Below are positions 16,070 through 26,853 of a stretch of DNA of 64,000 nt, one piece after another. Every line of letters starts with the position of its first letter. Position 1 is the stretch's first letter. A model generated the notes under the pieces. It worked only from the letters and a program-made list of their open reading frames with translations. It searched no databases and had not been told where the DNA came from. Where the stretch lies: contig CAWFFB010000035.1 of the NCBI GenBank assembly GCA_963814975.1, positions 501,889 to 565,888 of the forward strand. The letters run 5' to 3'. This stretch comes from CAVUXJ01 sp963814975. Its GTDB lineage: Bacteria; Acidobacteriota; Vicinamibacteria; Vicinamibacterales; CAVVIG01. A program made the translations under genes and the position numbers.

Positions 16070-16183
16070 ATGAGTGCTGAGCTCCTGCGCAAGACGGTCT
16101 TGCATCTGCTCATTTTCGTGATCGTCATCGTGACGATTAGTGCCGTCGGTATATGGCTGGACCTCGGCGCTGTTGTCGAGTGA
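16070..16183 (+). CDS. 37-residue single-pass membrane protein
   Basis: The ATG at 16070 follows GGAGAGCGGGAC. The peptide MSAELLRKTVLHLL continues into a strongly hydrophobic run FVIVIVTISAVGIWL. It lies between two tRNA-Arg genes. Composition and ribosome-binding site suggest a real small membrane protein, but no family is recognised. Confidence 0.45.
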   Translation: MSAELLRKTVLHLLIFVIVIVTISAVGIWLDLGAVVE

Positions 16184-16514
16184 AGGTCGGCGGGCGGGGT
16201 TAGGCAACCGTCGCTCGCGCCTGCAAATCGAGCGTGCGAACTCCGGCTCGCATGCCCTCCGCACACACTCTTCACCAACTTGACGTCGTCGGTGCCCGTG
16301 CGCATGATGGATCTTCCTCGGTCGCACGAGAGGAAACGCCCATGGCCCGCCGCCTGATCAAGCTCGCTGCCGCGGTCGCGCTGCTGCTCGATGGCGGCGA
16401 AGACGTGCTCACGCGGGCGCGGCGCCGGGCCTGCCCACCGGGCGCTCCGACGGGTACTGATAGAATCAGCCCTTCGAGATCCAAGCCTCCACGAACGATC
16501 AGACTTTCTCGCGT
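16184..16514. other. Intergenic stretch before tRNA-Arg(CCG)
   Basis: No gene that I can support. A frame from ATG 16342 (MARRLIKLAAAVALLL) runs into the tRNA and lacks a clear ribosome-binding site, so it is not called. Confidence 0.4.
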
Positions 16515-16588
<74 letters not shown>

Positions 16589-16668
16589 TTACCCTTCCGA
16601 AAATCTGGACATCCGACGGCACAAACGTGCGCGCGTCCGGTGACCTGCTTCGTAAGATAGGCCGCAAC

Positions 16669-18249
16669 ATGGCGGGCGTCGTTCGAGGGCCTCGGCTCCT
16701 GCTGCTCATGGCGATCGCTGTGTATCTCGGTGTGTCGTCATGGCGGTTGGACGTGTTCCCACCGGTTGGCGAAGACGAGCCCTGGATCGCGGCCGCGCCC
16801 TATAAGCTCGCCACCGAGGGCACCTACGGATCCGACCTGTTCGCCGGCTACTACGGGGTCGAACGAAGAAATTATCAGCAGATGCCGCTCTTCCCGTTGC
16901 TCGAGGCGGCGGTCTTCAAGATCGCCGGCGTGGGCGTCGTGCAGATGCGGACGCTGTCGATCCTGTTCGGGTTTGTGTTGCTCGTCGTCGTCTTCCTGGC
17001 TGGCTCCATGATTGCCGACGAACGCGTCGGCGCCGTGGCGGCGATCCTCATGGTGACCGAGCGCATCACCGGCGGCGTCAACCAGATCGGGATCCTCCTG
17101 CTCGACCGGGCACGGATCAACCGCTACGACATCGCGGTCCCGGTGTTCGGGTTGCTGGCATGGCTCGTCTTCGAGCGGGCGGAGCGGCGTCGATCGATCG
17201 GTGGCTATGTCGCCGCCGGCGCGCTGGTCGGCTGCGCGAGCCTGAGTCACCTGTACGGCGCGTTCTGGATGCTCGCGTTGGGAATCGTCATGGCCGCCCG
17301 TCGTGGTCGCCGGGGGCTGTTCTCGTCCGAGGCCGCTGCAATGGCGGCAGGTGCCGCCGTGACCTGGCTTCCGTGGGTCTTGTTCATTGCGTCCGCATGG
17401 GCCGACTATCTGGGGCAGATGCGGTTCATTTCGCCCCGGTTGCAGTTGTTCGACTGGCGCTTCTACGTCACGAACGTCGCGACGAGCGCCGGACCCCTCG
17501 CCCTCGGATGGGCGTGGCTCGTGCTGCGAGATCTGCCTTTCGGGCGCATAGGAACGTGGCTGATGGTCCTCGGCGTGCCGGCGGCGCTCGTGTACGTCGG
17601 CGTGGCGAGGCGCCGCGTGAGCGGCGGCGCCGTGAGCCTGGCACTGATCCTCATCGTGCAGCTGGTGCTGTTCCTCGTGCTGATTCAGGTCAAGACGATC
17701 AGTTACATGATCGCCTTGTGGCCGCTCGCTGCGCTCGTAATCGCCTTCCTCGGAACGAGGCTGTGGGATGGGGGCGGATCATGGACTCGCCTGGTCGGCG
17801 CCGCCGTCGCGCTCGGCGTGGTGATCGAGGGCGCCTCGAGGCTGGCCGTGACGGCACGCGCGGCCGAAACGATGACGCCGTACGATTTTTATGCCCGGCA
17901 GGTACAGAGCTGCATCCCGCCAGGGTCGCTGGTACTGGGGCTTCAACACTACTGGCTCGGCCTGCGCGCGTTCCCGTATCGCACGTGGCTCATGCCGATC
18001 AACATGGCGCACCCCGTGTACGACGATCGGCCGCTACCGTTCGAAGAGGCGATCGAGCGTGTCGATCCAGATGTGATCCTGATCGACCGATACATGGCCG
18101 ACCTATTTCAGAGCACAAAGGATCCGAGCGACCGGTTTCATCACCTGTCCACCGGCTTCGAGCGCTACCAGGCCCGCCACAGCCTCGAGCTGCTCTGTAC
18201 AATCCGCGATCGAACCTACGGGCCGATGGACGTCTACAAGGTTCACTGA
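16669..18249 (+). CDS. ArnT/PMT-like polyprenyl-phosphate-sugar glycosyltransferase, membrane
   Basis: About 526 residues from ATG 16669 (a GTG at 16627 is an alternative). Membrane segments begin at LLLLMAIAVYLG. The first periplasmic loop has GEDEPWIAAAPYKL, where the acidic pair is the catalytic position of the GT39/ArnT class. Around ten further hydrophobic segments follow, and a soluble C-terminal part (CIPPGSLVLGLQHYWLGL, then DPDVILIDRYM). Such enzymes move a sugar from a lipid carrier to a lipid or protein outside the membrane. Acceptor unknown. The frame is intact. Confidence 0.75.
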   Translation: MAGVVRGPRLLLLMAIAVYLGVSSWRLDVFPPVGEDEPWIAAAPYKLATEGTYGSDLFAGYYGVERRNYQQMPLFPLLEAAVFKIAGVGVVQMRTLSILFGFVLLVVVFLAGSMIADERVGAVAAILMVTERITGGVNQIGILLLDRARINRYDIAVPVFGLLAWLVFERAERRRSIGGYVAAGALVGCASLSHLYGAFWMLALGIVMAARRGRRGLFSSEAAAMAAGAAVTWLPWVLFIASAWADYLGQMRFISPRLQLFDWRFYVTNVATSAGPLALGWAWLVLRDLPFGRIGTWLMVLGVPAALVYVGVARRRVSGGAVSLALILIVQLVLFLVLIQVKTISYMIALWPLAALVIAFLGTRLWDGGGSWTRLVGAAVALGVVIEGASRLAVTARAAETMTPYDFYARQVQSCIPPGSLVLGLQHYWLGLRAFPYRTWLMPINMAHPVYDDRPLPFEEAIERVDPDVILIDRYMADLFQSTKDPSDRFHHLSTGFERYQARHSLELLCTIRDRTYGPMDVYKVH

Positions 18250-18265
18250 GAGGAAGTACGGCCAC

Positions 18266-19585
18266 GTGACACCCATTGAACCCACACCCGGCGAGGAGCA
18301 GGAAGCCAAAGCGTTTTGCGCGGCCCTCTTCGCCCGCGACGTCGCCGCCGCCAGGTCCGCGCTCGCATCGTCGGAGTTCGTACGCCGGCACATCAACGAG
18401 CCGGCGTTCGACTTCGGCCAGCGCGCGGCTCACGTCGCCGCCAAGGATCCGGCGATGCTCGACCTGCTCATCGAGTTCGGCGCCGACGTCAACCTGCGCA
18501 GCGACTGGGCCAACGGTCCCTACACCGTGCTCGACAACGCGGAGGAGTCGTCGGCGCGGTTTCTGATTGGACGCGGCGCCGTGCTCACGCCCCACGTCGC
18601 GGCGCGCCTCGGGTGGATCGACGACCTGCGGCGCCTGATTGACGAAGACCCGTCACGCGTCCACGAGCGCGGTGGCGACGGCCAGCAGCCGCTGCATCAA
18701 GCGAAGACGGTTGAGATCGCGGAGTTTCTCCTTCAGCGAGGCGCGTCGATCGATACCCGCTGCATCGATCACCAGTCGACGCCCGCCCAGTACGCACTCG
18801 CCGATCGGCCTGAGGTGTGCCGCCTGCTGCTCGATCGCGGCGCCGCCCCCGACATCTTCATCGCCGCCCGCCTCGGCGATGTCCCGCTTGCCGATCGGCT
18901 GATCGCCTCCAATCCGGCCTCGGTGGCGGCGCGGATCAACCAGCCGGGCTACGACGCGGTCCCGCCGTTCAACATCTACTGCTGGACGCTCGGTTTCGGG
19001 ATGTCGCCGCACGCCGTCGCGCTCAAGTACGGACACTCGGACGTGTCCGACACGCTCTGGCGACACAGCTCGCCGGCAGTGCGGCTGCTCGATGCCGCCT
19101 CGCACGGCGACGAGGCGCGCGCGCGTGAAGCGCTGGCGCAGGATCCATCGCTGCCGGGATCGCTCACCGCCGCCGATCACGCGCAATTGGCCTTCGCCAT
19201 CTTTCACGGGCGCTTCGACGCGGCGGATCTCATGCTGCGCCTCGGCTTCGATCCCAGGGCCGGAGGCGTCGATGGCGGGTCCGCCCTGCACGCAGCGGCA
19301 TGGATGGGCCATGTCGGGCTGGTAGAGCGGCTCCTCGCGCGCGGCGAGATCGGAATCGAAAGCCGCGATCCGGAACACGAGAGCACGCCCCTCGGCTGGG
19401 CCGCTTTCGGATCCGTCCACCGGCGAGCGAAGGAAGGGGATTACGTCGGCGTAATCGATCGCCTGGTGGCCGCCGGCGCGAACATCGATGTGCCAGGCAA
19501 CGGTGGCAACGAGACCTACCTGGGAATGGCGGAGGGGAATGACGAAGTTCAGCGGGCCCTCCGCCGCCTCGGCGCCCGCGCGTGA
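18266..19585 (+). CDS. Ankyrin-repeat protein
   Basis: 439 residues from GTG 18266 after GAGGAAG. Several ankyrin-type repeats are visible: AAHVAAKDPAMLDLLIEFGADVN, QPLHQAKTVEIAEFLLQRGAS, SALHAAAWMGHVGLVERLL, and a final DRLVAAGANIDVPGNGGN. There is no signal peptide or catalytic domain, so it is probably a cytoplasmic protein-binding scaffold. It starts 16 bases after the glycosyltransferase and ends 19 bases before the phosphodiesterase. Confidence 0.85.
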   Translation: MTPIEPTPGEEQEAKAFCAALFARDVAAARSALASSEFVRRHINEPAFDFGQRAAHVAAKDPAMLDLLIEFGADVNLRSDWANGPYTVLDNAEESSARFLIGRGAVLTPHVAARLGWIDDLRRLIDEDPSRVHERGGDGQQPLHQAKTVEIAEFLLQRGASIDTRCIDHQSTPAQYALADRPEVCRLLLDRGAAPDIFIAARLGDVPLADRLIASNPASVAARINQPGYDAVPPFNIYCWTLGFGMSPHAVALKYGHSDVSDTLWRHSSPAVRLLDAASHGDEARAREALAQDPSLPGSLTAADHAQLAFAIFHGRFDAADLMLRLGFDPRAGGVDGGSALHAAAWMGHVGLVERLLARGEIGIESRDPEHESTPLGWAAFGSVHRRAKEGDYVGVIDRLVAAGANIDVPGNGGNETYLGMAEGNDEVQRALRRLGARA

Positions 19586-19604
19586 GCCCTCGCGCGGAGA
19601 CGCG

Positions 19605-20117
19605 ATGATTATCGGCCTCATCTCGGATACACACGGCCTGTTACGGCCCGAGATCGCGCGCGTGTTCGCGGGTGTTGACCGGATTCTGCACGCAGGTGAC
19701 GTGGGCAACCACGCGGTGCTCGAGAGTCTGGCGAGGATTGCGCCGGTCGACGCGGTGTTCGGCAATGTCGACGATCCGCATGATCCGGCGCTCGCACGCG
19801 AACGGACGCTGACTCACGATGGGATCGTGATCCATGTCTCGCACGGCCACGAGATGGGACGGCCGACCGCCGCGCTTGTGTTGTCGCGGTACGCGGGCGA
19901 CGTCGTCGTCTTCGGGCATACCCACCGTGCGGTCGCCCTGCGCACGCCCGATGGCCGGCTGGCCGTGAATCCCGGCGCGGCAGGTCCGAGGCGGTTCGAC
20001 GTGATCCCGAGCGTCGCACGCCTGGTCCTGACCAGCCGGGGTTCCGCCGACGCCATCTCGCATGACGACATTTCAGCGCCGTTGCAGATTGAAGCCGAGA
20101 TCATCTCGCTGTGGTGA
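19605..20117 (+). CDS. YfcE/MJ0936-type metallophosphodiesterase
   Basis: 170 residues from ATG 19605. All calcineurin-like motifs are present: GLISDTHG (D and H), HAGDVG, GNVDD, HGHE, and FGHTHRA. The size and C-terminal NPGAAGPRR match the YfcE family, which hydrolyses phosphodiesters with two metal ions. Cytoplasmic. The start was chosen because the upstream part of the longer frame overlaps the ankyrin gene. Confidence 0.88.
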   Translation: MIIGLISDTHGLLRPEIARVFAGVDRILHAGDVGNHAVLESLARIAPVDAVFGNVDDPHDPALARERTLTHDGIVIHVSHGHEMGRPTAALVLSRYAGDVVVFGHTHRAVALRTPDGRLAVNPGAAGPRRFDVIPSVARLVLTSRGSADAISHDDISAPLQIEAEIISLW

Positions 20118-20203
20118 ATTCGAAGAAGCAGACGTCCGCGCCCTCGAAATAGCCAAAAATCGTCGGCCCGACCGCCGCCGGCCTGGTCCATCATGGGGCG
20201 CTT

Positions 20204-21187
20204 ATGAAGACCCGTTTGATGGCCACCGCCGTGCTCACGCTGCTGGTCGCGGGGCCGCTCGCCTCGCAGGCGCCCGTGACCCATCGCTTGACCCCGGAGC
20301 GCTTCTACAACACGTTCTCGTTCGCGCATCCGCCCGCGTTGAAAATCCGGCCGGGCGATCGCGTGATCACGAAAACGATCGACGCGTCGGGCACCGACTG
20401 GAACGGCAAGCCCGTCGCGCAGGGTCCGAACCCGCAGACCGGACCGTTCTACGTCGAAGGCGCCGAACCGGGCGATGCGATCGTCGTCACGATCGAGCGC
20501 CTGGAAACCAACCGCACGACCGGCTTCTCGAGCAGTCTGCTCGCGCCGTACGTGGTTGATCCGGGGTCGATTGCCAACCGTGTTGATCGAGACCCTCAGC
20601 GCGCCAACTGGATCATCGACAAGTCAAAAGGGACAACGCGCTTGGACACCCCTGCGATCTCGCCGCCCATTGAGCTGCCGTTGCGCCCGATGCTCGGCTG
20701 CCTGGGCACGGCACCCCCGCGCAAGGAAGCGGTGGCGACGAGCACCCCCGGCGCCTTCGGCGGCAACATGGACTACGCGGGCCTGAACGCCGGCGTGAAG
20801 GTGACGCTGCCGGTGTACGAGCCCGGGGCATTGCTGTTTCTCGGCGACGGGCACGCGAGGCAAGGCGAAGGCGAGGTTGTCGGCACCGGGGTCGAGACGT
20901 CGATGGACGTCGAGTTCACCGTGGACTTGATCAAGAAGAAGACGATCGGCTGGCCGCGTCTCGAGAACGACAGTTACGTCATGGTGCTCGGCAGCGAGCG
21001 CCCGCTGCTGCAGGCATTCCAGCACGCGACGACCGAGATGCTGCGGCTGCTGGTGAACGACTACAAGTACTCGGAGCGCGGCGCGTCACTCTTGATGGGA
21101 CAAGCCATCGAGTACGAGATCGCCAACGTCGTCGATCCGCATTTCACGGTCGTCGCGAAGATCCGCAAGTCGCTGCTGCCGCGCTGA
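20204..21187 (+). CDS. Secreted acetamidase/formamidase family protein
   Basis: 327 residues. The N-terminus MKTRLMATAVLTLLVAGPLASQ is a signal peptide. The body fits FmdA/AmdA: IRPGDRVITKTIDASG, then GPNPQTGPFYVEGAEPGDAIVVTI, GAFGGNMDYAGLNAG, LFLGDGHARQGEGEVVGTGVE. The last contains the conserved His-Ala-x-Q-Gly-Glu-Gly-Glu motif. It hydrolyses a short amide or a related bond outside the cytoplasm. The substrate is not known. It is followed closely by a carboxylesterase gene. Confidence 0.88.
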   Translation: MKTRLMATAVLTLLVAGPLASQAPVTHRLTPERFYNTFSFAHPPALKIRPGDRVITKTIDASGTDWNGKPVAQGPNPQTGPFYVEGAEPGDAIVVTIERLETNRTTGFSSSLLAPYVVDPGSIANRVDRDPQRANWIIDKSKGTTRLDTPAISPPIELPLRPMLGCLGTAPPRKEAVATSTPGAFGGNMDYAGLNAGVKVTLPVYEPGALLFLGDGHARQGEGEVVGTGVETSMDVEFTVDLIKKKTIGWPRLENDSYVMVLGSERPLLQAFQHATTEMLRLLVNDYKYSERGASLLMGQAIEYEIANVVDPHFTVVAKIRKSLLPR

Positions 21188-21224
21188 CGAGGATAGGATC
21201 ACACTTTTGAGACAGGGGCTTGAC

Positions 21225-22844
<1,620 letters not shown>

Positions 22845-22863
22845 CGGCCGTCAGCCACCTGAA

Positions 22864-23874
22864 CTACCTGGCCCCTGCCGCATCCTCCACGCGGGCTCCT
22901 CGAAGGATGTTGCCCACCGCGTAATTCGCCTCGTGGCAGGCGAATTCGTAGATGCGGTAGTCGTCGTCTTTGACGAACGGCATCGAAACGGTCCACGGCT
23001 GTGTGTAGACGTTCGGATCTTCGATGGTCACGGTGTAGCTGATCGTCCCGGCGTCCACACGGCGAAAGCGTTCGACGACGTGGAGCCCTTCGCTCTGCGG
23101 GATGCCGCGGATCCGACCCGCCGTCGACGCGGTCGCGATCGAGCCCTTGTCGTTGTAGTTGGTCGTGTCGACGACGAGCGTGTCTCCCTCCCAGCGGCCA
23201 ATCGATTCGCCTGTCATGGATCGCAGGCCTTCGGCCCGGTGCGGGCGTCCGTCGGTCGGGATGATGCGCGCCTCGTGGATCATCTCGGAGACGATGACGA
23301 CGTAGCCGGGCGTCTGCAGAATTTGGTACGCGTTGTTGTAGCCGGCGGGGAAGAGGCCTCCCGGCACGCCGCGTGTGATGCAGCGGTCGAACGGGTTCAT
23401 GAACTCGTACGAGTCCGTCTCCTGGGCAGCCCTGGTGCTGCGCTGACGTTCTGCCTCTGGCCGGACCGGAACTCGCCCGTCGGGCGGGTCAACCACCAGT
23501 GACGTCTGGCGCGTGGCGACGACCTTCCGGTCCGGGTCGGCCCAGACGGCCTGGTTGTAACTGCCGACCGCGGCGCCGGCGCGCGGTGCGGCGGCGGCTT
23601 GAGCGCGATCCGCCGCCTGCTGCTCGAAGCTGCTGACGGCCTGCGACTCGAGCTCGGCGGCTTCGGCCTCCGTCATGACCGCGCGGCCCGCGAATCGCGC
23701 AGGGCGCTCGAGCGGCGTGAGCGTCGCGTTCGTCCAGACGCCCTGAAGGTCGGGCTTGCCATCGGGCGTAGTGGCGGTCCACGGCTTCGAGGCTTCTGTT
23801 TGAGCCGCGGCTGGAGAGGCCAGGACGACGACGAGCAGCGCGAACAGCCGCATCCGCCTCGAAGAAATGCTCAC
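22864..23874 (-). CDS. Secreted hypothetical protein of a family common in Acidobacteriota
   Basis: 336 residues. After a signal peptide (MRLFALLVVVLASPAAAQ) comes PWTATTPDGKPDLQGVWTN, a motif seen in many paralogous secreted proteins of this phylum. Later parts include NPFDRCITRGVPGG, SEMIHEARIIPTDGRPH, SIGRWEGDTLVVDTTNYND, LHVVERFRRVDAGTI and DPNVYTQPWTV. These resemble a lipocalin-like or beta-rich domain. No catalytic motif is visible and no function is known. It is convergent with the esterase gene. Confidence 0.75.
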   Translation of the reverse strand: MSISSRRMRLFALLVVVLASPAAAQTEASKPWTATTPDGKPDLQGVWTNATLTPLERPARFAGRAVMTEAEAAELESQAVSSFEQQAADRAQAAAAPRAGAAVGSYNQAVWADPDRKVVATRQTSLVVDPPDGRVPVRPEAERQRSTRAAQETDSYEFMNPFDRCITRGVPGGLFPAGYNNAYQILQTPGYVVIVSEMIHEARIIPTDGRPHRAEGLRSMTGESIGRWEGDTLVVDTTNYNDKGSIATASTAGRIRGIPQSEGLHVVERFRRVDAGTISYTVTIEDPNVYTQPWTVSMPFVKDDDYRIYEFACHEANYAVGNILRGARVEDAAGAR

Positions 23875-23991
23875 GCAGGAATTATAGTCAGCGACAGAAT
23901 GCCTGAGGATGCCAGTCGAGCATGTAACGGTCGTGTGGCCCAGCGGTGACGGGTGGTATCCGCCTTGCTGCGCTGGCGCCGAGGAGGTTCC

Positions 23992-24129
23992 ATGGCCAAC
24001 GACCCCATGCGCGACGAGGAAGAAGTCGGCCGCTCGGACGAAGACATCGTCGGCGCAGACGATGAGTTCGATGAAGAGGACGAGCTCGACGAGGACGTCG
24101 ACGACGCGGACGACTCGCAGGATCAGTGA
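23992..24129 (+). CDS. 45-residue highly acidic protein
   Basis: The ATG at 23992 is preceded by GAGGAGG at ideal spacing. The protein starts MANDPMRDEEEVGRSDED and becomes almost entirely Asp/Glu towards the C-terminus, with a few small residues. The stop TGA overlaps a possible GTG start of the downstream HAD gene, so the two may be co-translated. An intrinsically disordered acidic protein could bind basic proteins or metals. The role is unknown. Confidence 0.6.
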   Translation: MANDPMRDEEEVGRSDEDIVGADDEFDEEDELDEDVDDADDSQDQ

Positions 24130-24140
24130 ACGGAACAGGC

Positions 24141-24821
24141 ATGGCTTATCGCGCAGTCCTACTGGACGTGGACGGCACGCTCGTCGACAGCAACGACGCG
24201 CATGCGTATGCCTGGGTGGACGCGATCGCCGAGAGCGGCAGGCGCGTGGATTTTCTGCGCGCCCGTCCGCTCGTCGGCATGGGTGCCGACAAGGTCCTCC
24301 CGGCGCTGACCGGCATTTCCGCCGAATCGCCGGAAGGCGAAAAGATCGTCACTGTCCGCGGTGAAATCTTCCGCCGCGACTACCTTCCGCGGCTTCGACC
24401 GACGCGCGGCGCCCAGCGCCTGCTCGAATGGCTGCGCGACGATGGATTGCAGCTGGTCGTGGCGACATCGGCGCGCGCCGAGGAACTCGACGGGCTGCTT
24501 CAGGTCGCCGGCGCGTCGCGGCTGATAGACGACGCGAGCTCGTCAGCCGATGCCGAACGGTCGAAGCCCGATCCCGACATCGTCCATGCGGCGCTCGAGA
24601 AGGCTGGATGCCGGCCCGACGAAGCCATCTTCATCGGCGACACGCCGTACGACGTCGCCGCCGGGAACCATCTGGGCGTTCCGGTCATCGCGCTGCGCTG
24701 CGGCGGCTGGTGGACGGATCGCTCGTTCCACGGAGCCGTCGCGATCTACGACGACCCCGAGGATCTGGTCGAGAACTACCTGCTGTCGCCCTTCAAGCGG
24801 CCTCTCGCCTTGTCGAGATAG
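24141..24821 (+). CDS. HAD-superfamily phosphatase (beta-phosphoglucomutase/gph-like)
   Basis: About 226 residues from ATG 24141 (GTG 24126 possible). Motif I is LLDVDGTLVDSND, with nucleophile Asp and acid Asp. Motif II is VVATSA (Ser/Thr). Motif III is the Lys in RSKPDPDI. Motif IV is FIGDTPYDVAA. A helical cap lies between motifs I and II, as in small-molecule phosphatases of subclass I. Substrate not determined. It is convergent with the LigD polymerase gene. Confidence 0.85.
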   Translation: MAYRAVLLDVDGTLVDSNDAHAYAWVDAIAESGRRVDFLRARPLVGMGADKVLPALTGISAESPEGEKIVTVRGEIFRRDYLPRLRPTRGAQRLLEWLRDDGLQLVVATSARAEELDGLLQVAGASRLIDDASSSADAERSKPDPDIVHAALEKAGCRPDEAIFIGDTPYDVAAGNHLGVPVIALRCGGWWTDRSFHGAVAIYDDPEDLVENYLLSPFKRPLALSR

Positions 24822-24825
24822 CGGC

Positions 24826-25751
24826 TCACCGCTTCGAGGCTGCACTCCCTTGCTCTTCCTCAGCGCCGCCCACAGGTCGCCCGTCTTCTCGAGCCGTGCG
24901 GGCATGGTCTGGATGGTGAATGCCTCGCGGTCGACGCCGTCGTGCACCTCCTGCCAGGTGAGCGGCGTCGAGACACCCGCGAATTCGCTGGCGCGCGCGC
25001 TGTAGGCGGTCGCGAGCGTCTTGCCGAGCCCGTTCTGCATGAAGTCGACGTAGACGCGCTTGCCGCGGGCAGCGACGGTGCGCTCGATCGTCGCGTGCTT
25101 CGGATGCTTCTGCGCGACGACCGTCGCGATGATCTGACAGAAGAGCAGGCCGGCTTCGTAGGGCGTACCGGTGGGCAGCGGCAGGTAGATGTGCAGACCT
25201 TCGGAGCCCGACGTCTTCGGCACGCCGGGCGCGCCGAGCAGCTCGAGCTCGTCGTGAATCCATCGGGCCACTTCGAGTGTCTGGCTGAACGGCAGGCCGG
25301 GCATCGGATCGAGATCGAGCGCCGCGTAGTCGGCGAACTCGGGCGACTGCACGCGCGAGAACCACGGATCCTGCGAGATGGCCGCAAGCTGCGTCGTGTA
25401 GAGCAGCGTGAGCAGGTCGCCGCCGATGAGCTGCGGGCGGTCGTCCGCGACCTTCACCTTCTCGACGCGGACGCCCTGCGGCACGTCCTCGATGCGATGC
25501 TGGTAGAACGGCTTTGCCGCGATGCCGTTCGGAAAGCGTTTCATCACGAGCGGCCGGTCGGCGACCGCGGGCAGGATGTACGGCGCGGCCCGCACGCAGT
25601 AGCGGAACAGATCGCCTTTGGTGAGCTTTTCCTTGGGCCAGAACACCTTGTGCAGGTTGGTGACGGCGAGCCGCTGGGCTCCGGGCAGTTCGAGCGTGCC
25701 GTCGCGCCGGGCGTGCTCGAGCGCGTTCAGTTGATCGACGAGCGAATCGAG
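24826..25751 (-). CDS. ligD: LigD polymerase domain protein (NHEJ primase-polymerase)
   Basis: The recognisable sequence starts at LDSLVDQLNALEHARRDGT, then VTNLHKVFWPKEKLTKGDLFRY, RPLVMKRFPNGI, and the catalytic ALDLDPMPGLPFSQ (paired Asp). SGSEGLHIYLPL and VDFMQNGLGKT follow, matching the archaeo-eukaryotic primase-like PolDom that fills ends during non-homologous joining. No standard start codon is seen before an internal GTG at 25644-25646. The frame is open upstream only into a palindromic repeat array. One surplus base near 24850 shifts the end. Correcting it gives KGSAASKR ending at 24826. Confidence 0.75.
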
Positions 25752-25755
25752 GGAG

Positions 25756-25863
25756 GTCCGGCTGAGGCCGGACGGTACGGGAGGTCCGGCTAAAGCCGGA
25801 CACTACGCGGGAGGACGTTACGCGAGGGGCGACACGACTCGTAGTGTCCGGCTTCAGCCGGAC
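25756..25863. repeat. Cluster of three CCGG palindromes of the CGTAGTG-flanked family
   Basis: Three 18-base palindromes, GTCCGGCTGAGGCCGGAC (25756-25773), one with TAAA at the centre (25784-25801) and one with TTCA (25846-25863). The second is followed by CACTACG and the third preceded by CGTAGT. They separate the LigD ligase and polymerase frames, and the ligase stop codon lies inside the third. Confidence 0.85.
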
Positions 25864-26844
25864 CTTATCCTGCCCTTTTCCTCCCTGACCACCTCGCGTG
25901 GATCCTTATCGTCCCGCAGCCCGAGATACACCGGATGCCTCAGCTTCGCGTCGGCGGTCCACTCCGTGAACCTGACCTGCGCGACGAGTCGCGGCTCCGC
26001 CCAGTGCGGCCGTTCGTTGGTGCGGGGAGATGGCGTGAACGGGCACTCCTTCGTTTCCAGCGGCTTCAGGAGCTTCATCACGCGCGACAGCTCGCGCTCG
26101 TTGAACCCGGTCCCCGTATGGCCGACGTATACGAGCTTCGATCCTTCGTACACCCCGAGCAGCAGCGCCCCGAACCAGGCGCGCGCGTGGCGGGGTTCGG
26201 TCCAGCCGCCGACGACGAACTCCTGCTCGCGGGTGATCTTGAGCTTGCGCCAGTCGGGCGTCCGCTTGCCCGACTTGTAGAGCGAATCGGCGTGCTTCGC
26301 GATGAGACCTTCCCACCCCTGCTCGAAGGCGCGCTCGTACAAGGCGCGGCCGTTGCCGCGCACCATCTCGCTGATCCGCAGGCAGGAATCGCGATTGCCC
26401 TTGAAGAGACGCTCGACGACCTGCCGGCGCTGCAGGAGCGGGACGTCTCGCAGGTCGCGGCCGCCTTCTCGCAGGACATCGAAGACGATGTACGCGGTTC
26501 TGACCGTGCGACGAGGTCGGACCGCGGCCGGTCTCGACCGCGTCATGACGATGGATGCGGCCTTGTAGCTGCTGGAATCCGGTCGGCCGGCCGTCCGCGT
26601 CGAGCGCGACGATCTCTCCGTCGAGCACGACCGGTTGTTTCTTCCGGCGCGCCCACTTGGCAAGCGCGCTCGCAATTTCCGGAAACTGGTTCGTTTTCTC
26701 GTTGCCCAGGCGCGACCAGAGGCGGACGGCGCCGCCGGGCGAGACTTCGGCGATCGCGCGGATGCCGTCGTATTTAGGCTCGTAGACGAGCCGCGGGTCC
26801 TCGAGCGGTGCGTCCTCGAGCGACGCCAACATCGGCTTGAGCAT
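25854..26844 (-). CDS. ligD: ATP-dependent DNA ligase, LigD ligase domain, frameshifted
   Basis: The start MLKPMLASLEDAPLEDPRLVYEPKYDGIR contains the adenylation motif E-P-K-Y-D-G-I-R with the AMP-accepting Lys. PVVLDGEIVALD is motif III. The frame changes near 26470-26510 and continues with YIVFDVLREGGRDLRD, GWEGLIAKHADSLYKSGKRTPDWRKLK (motifs IV-V) and an OB fold (FVVGGWTEPRHAR, LVAQVRFTEWTADAKLRHP). About 330 residues. It starts 10 bases after Ku and seals breaks held by Ku. The stop TGA derives from a palindromic repeat. Confidence 0.85.
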
Positions 26845-26853
26845 CCGCCGATT

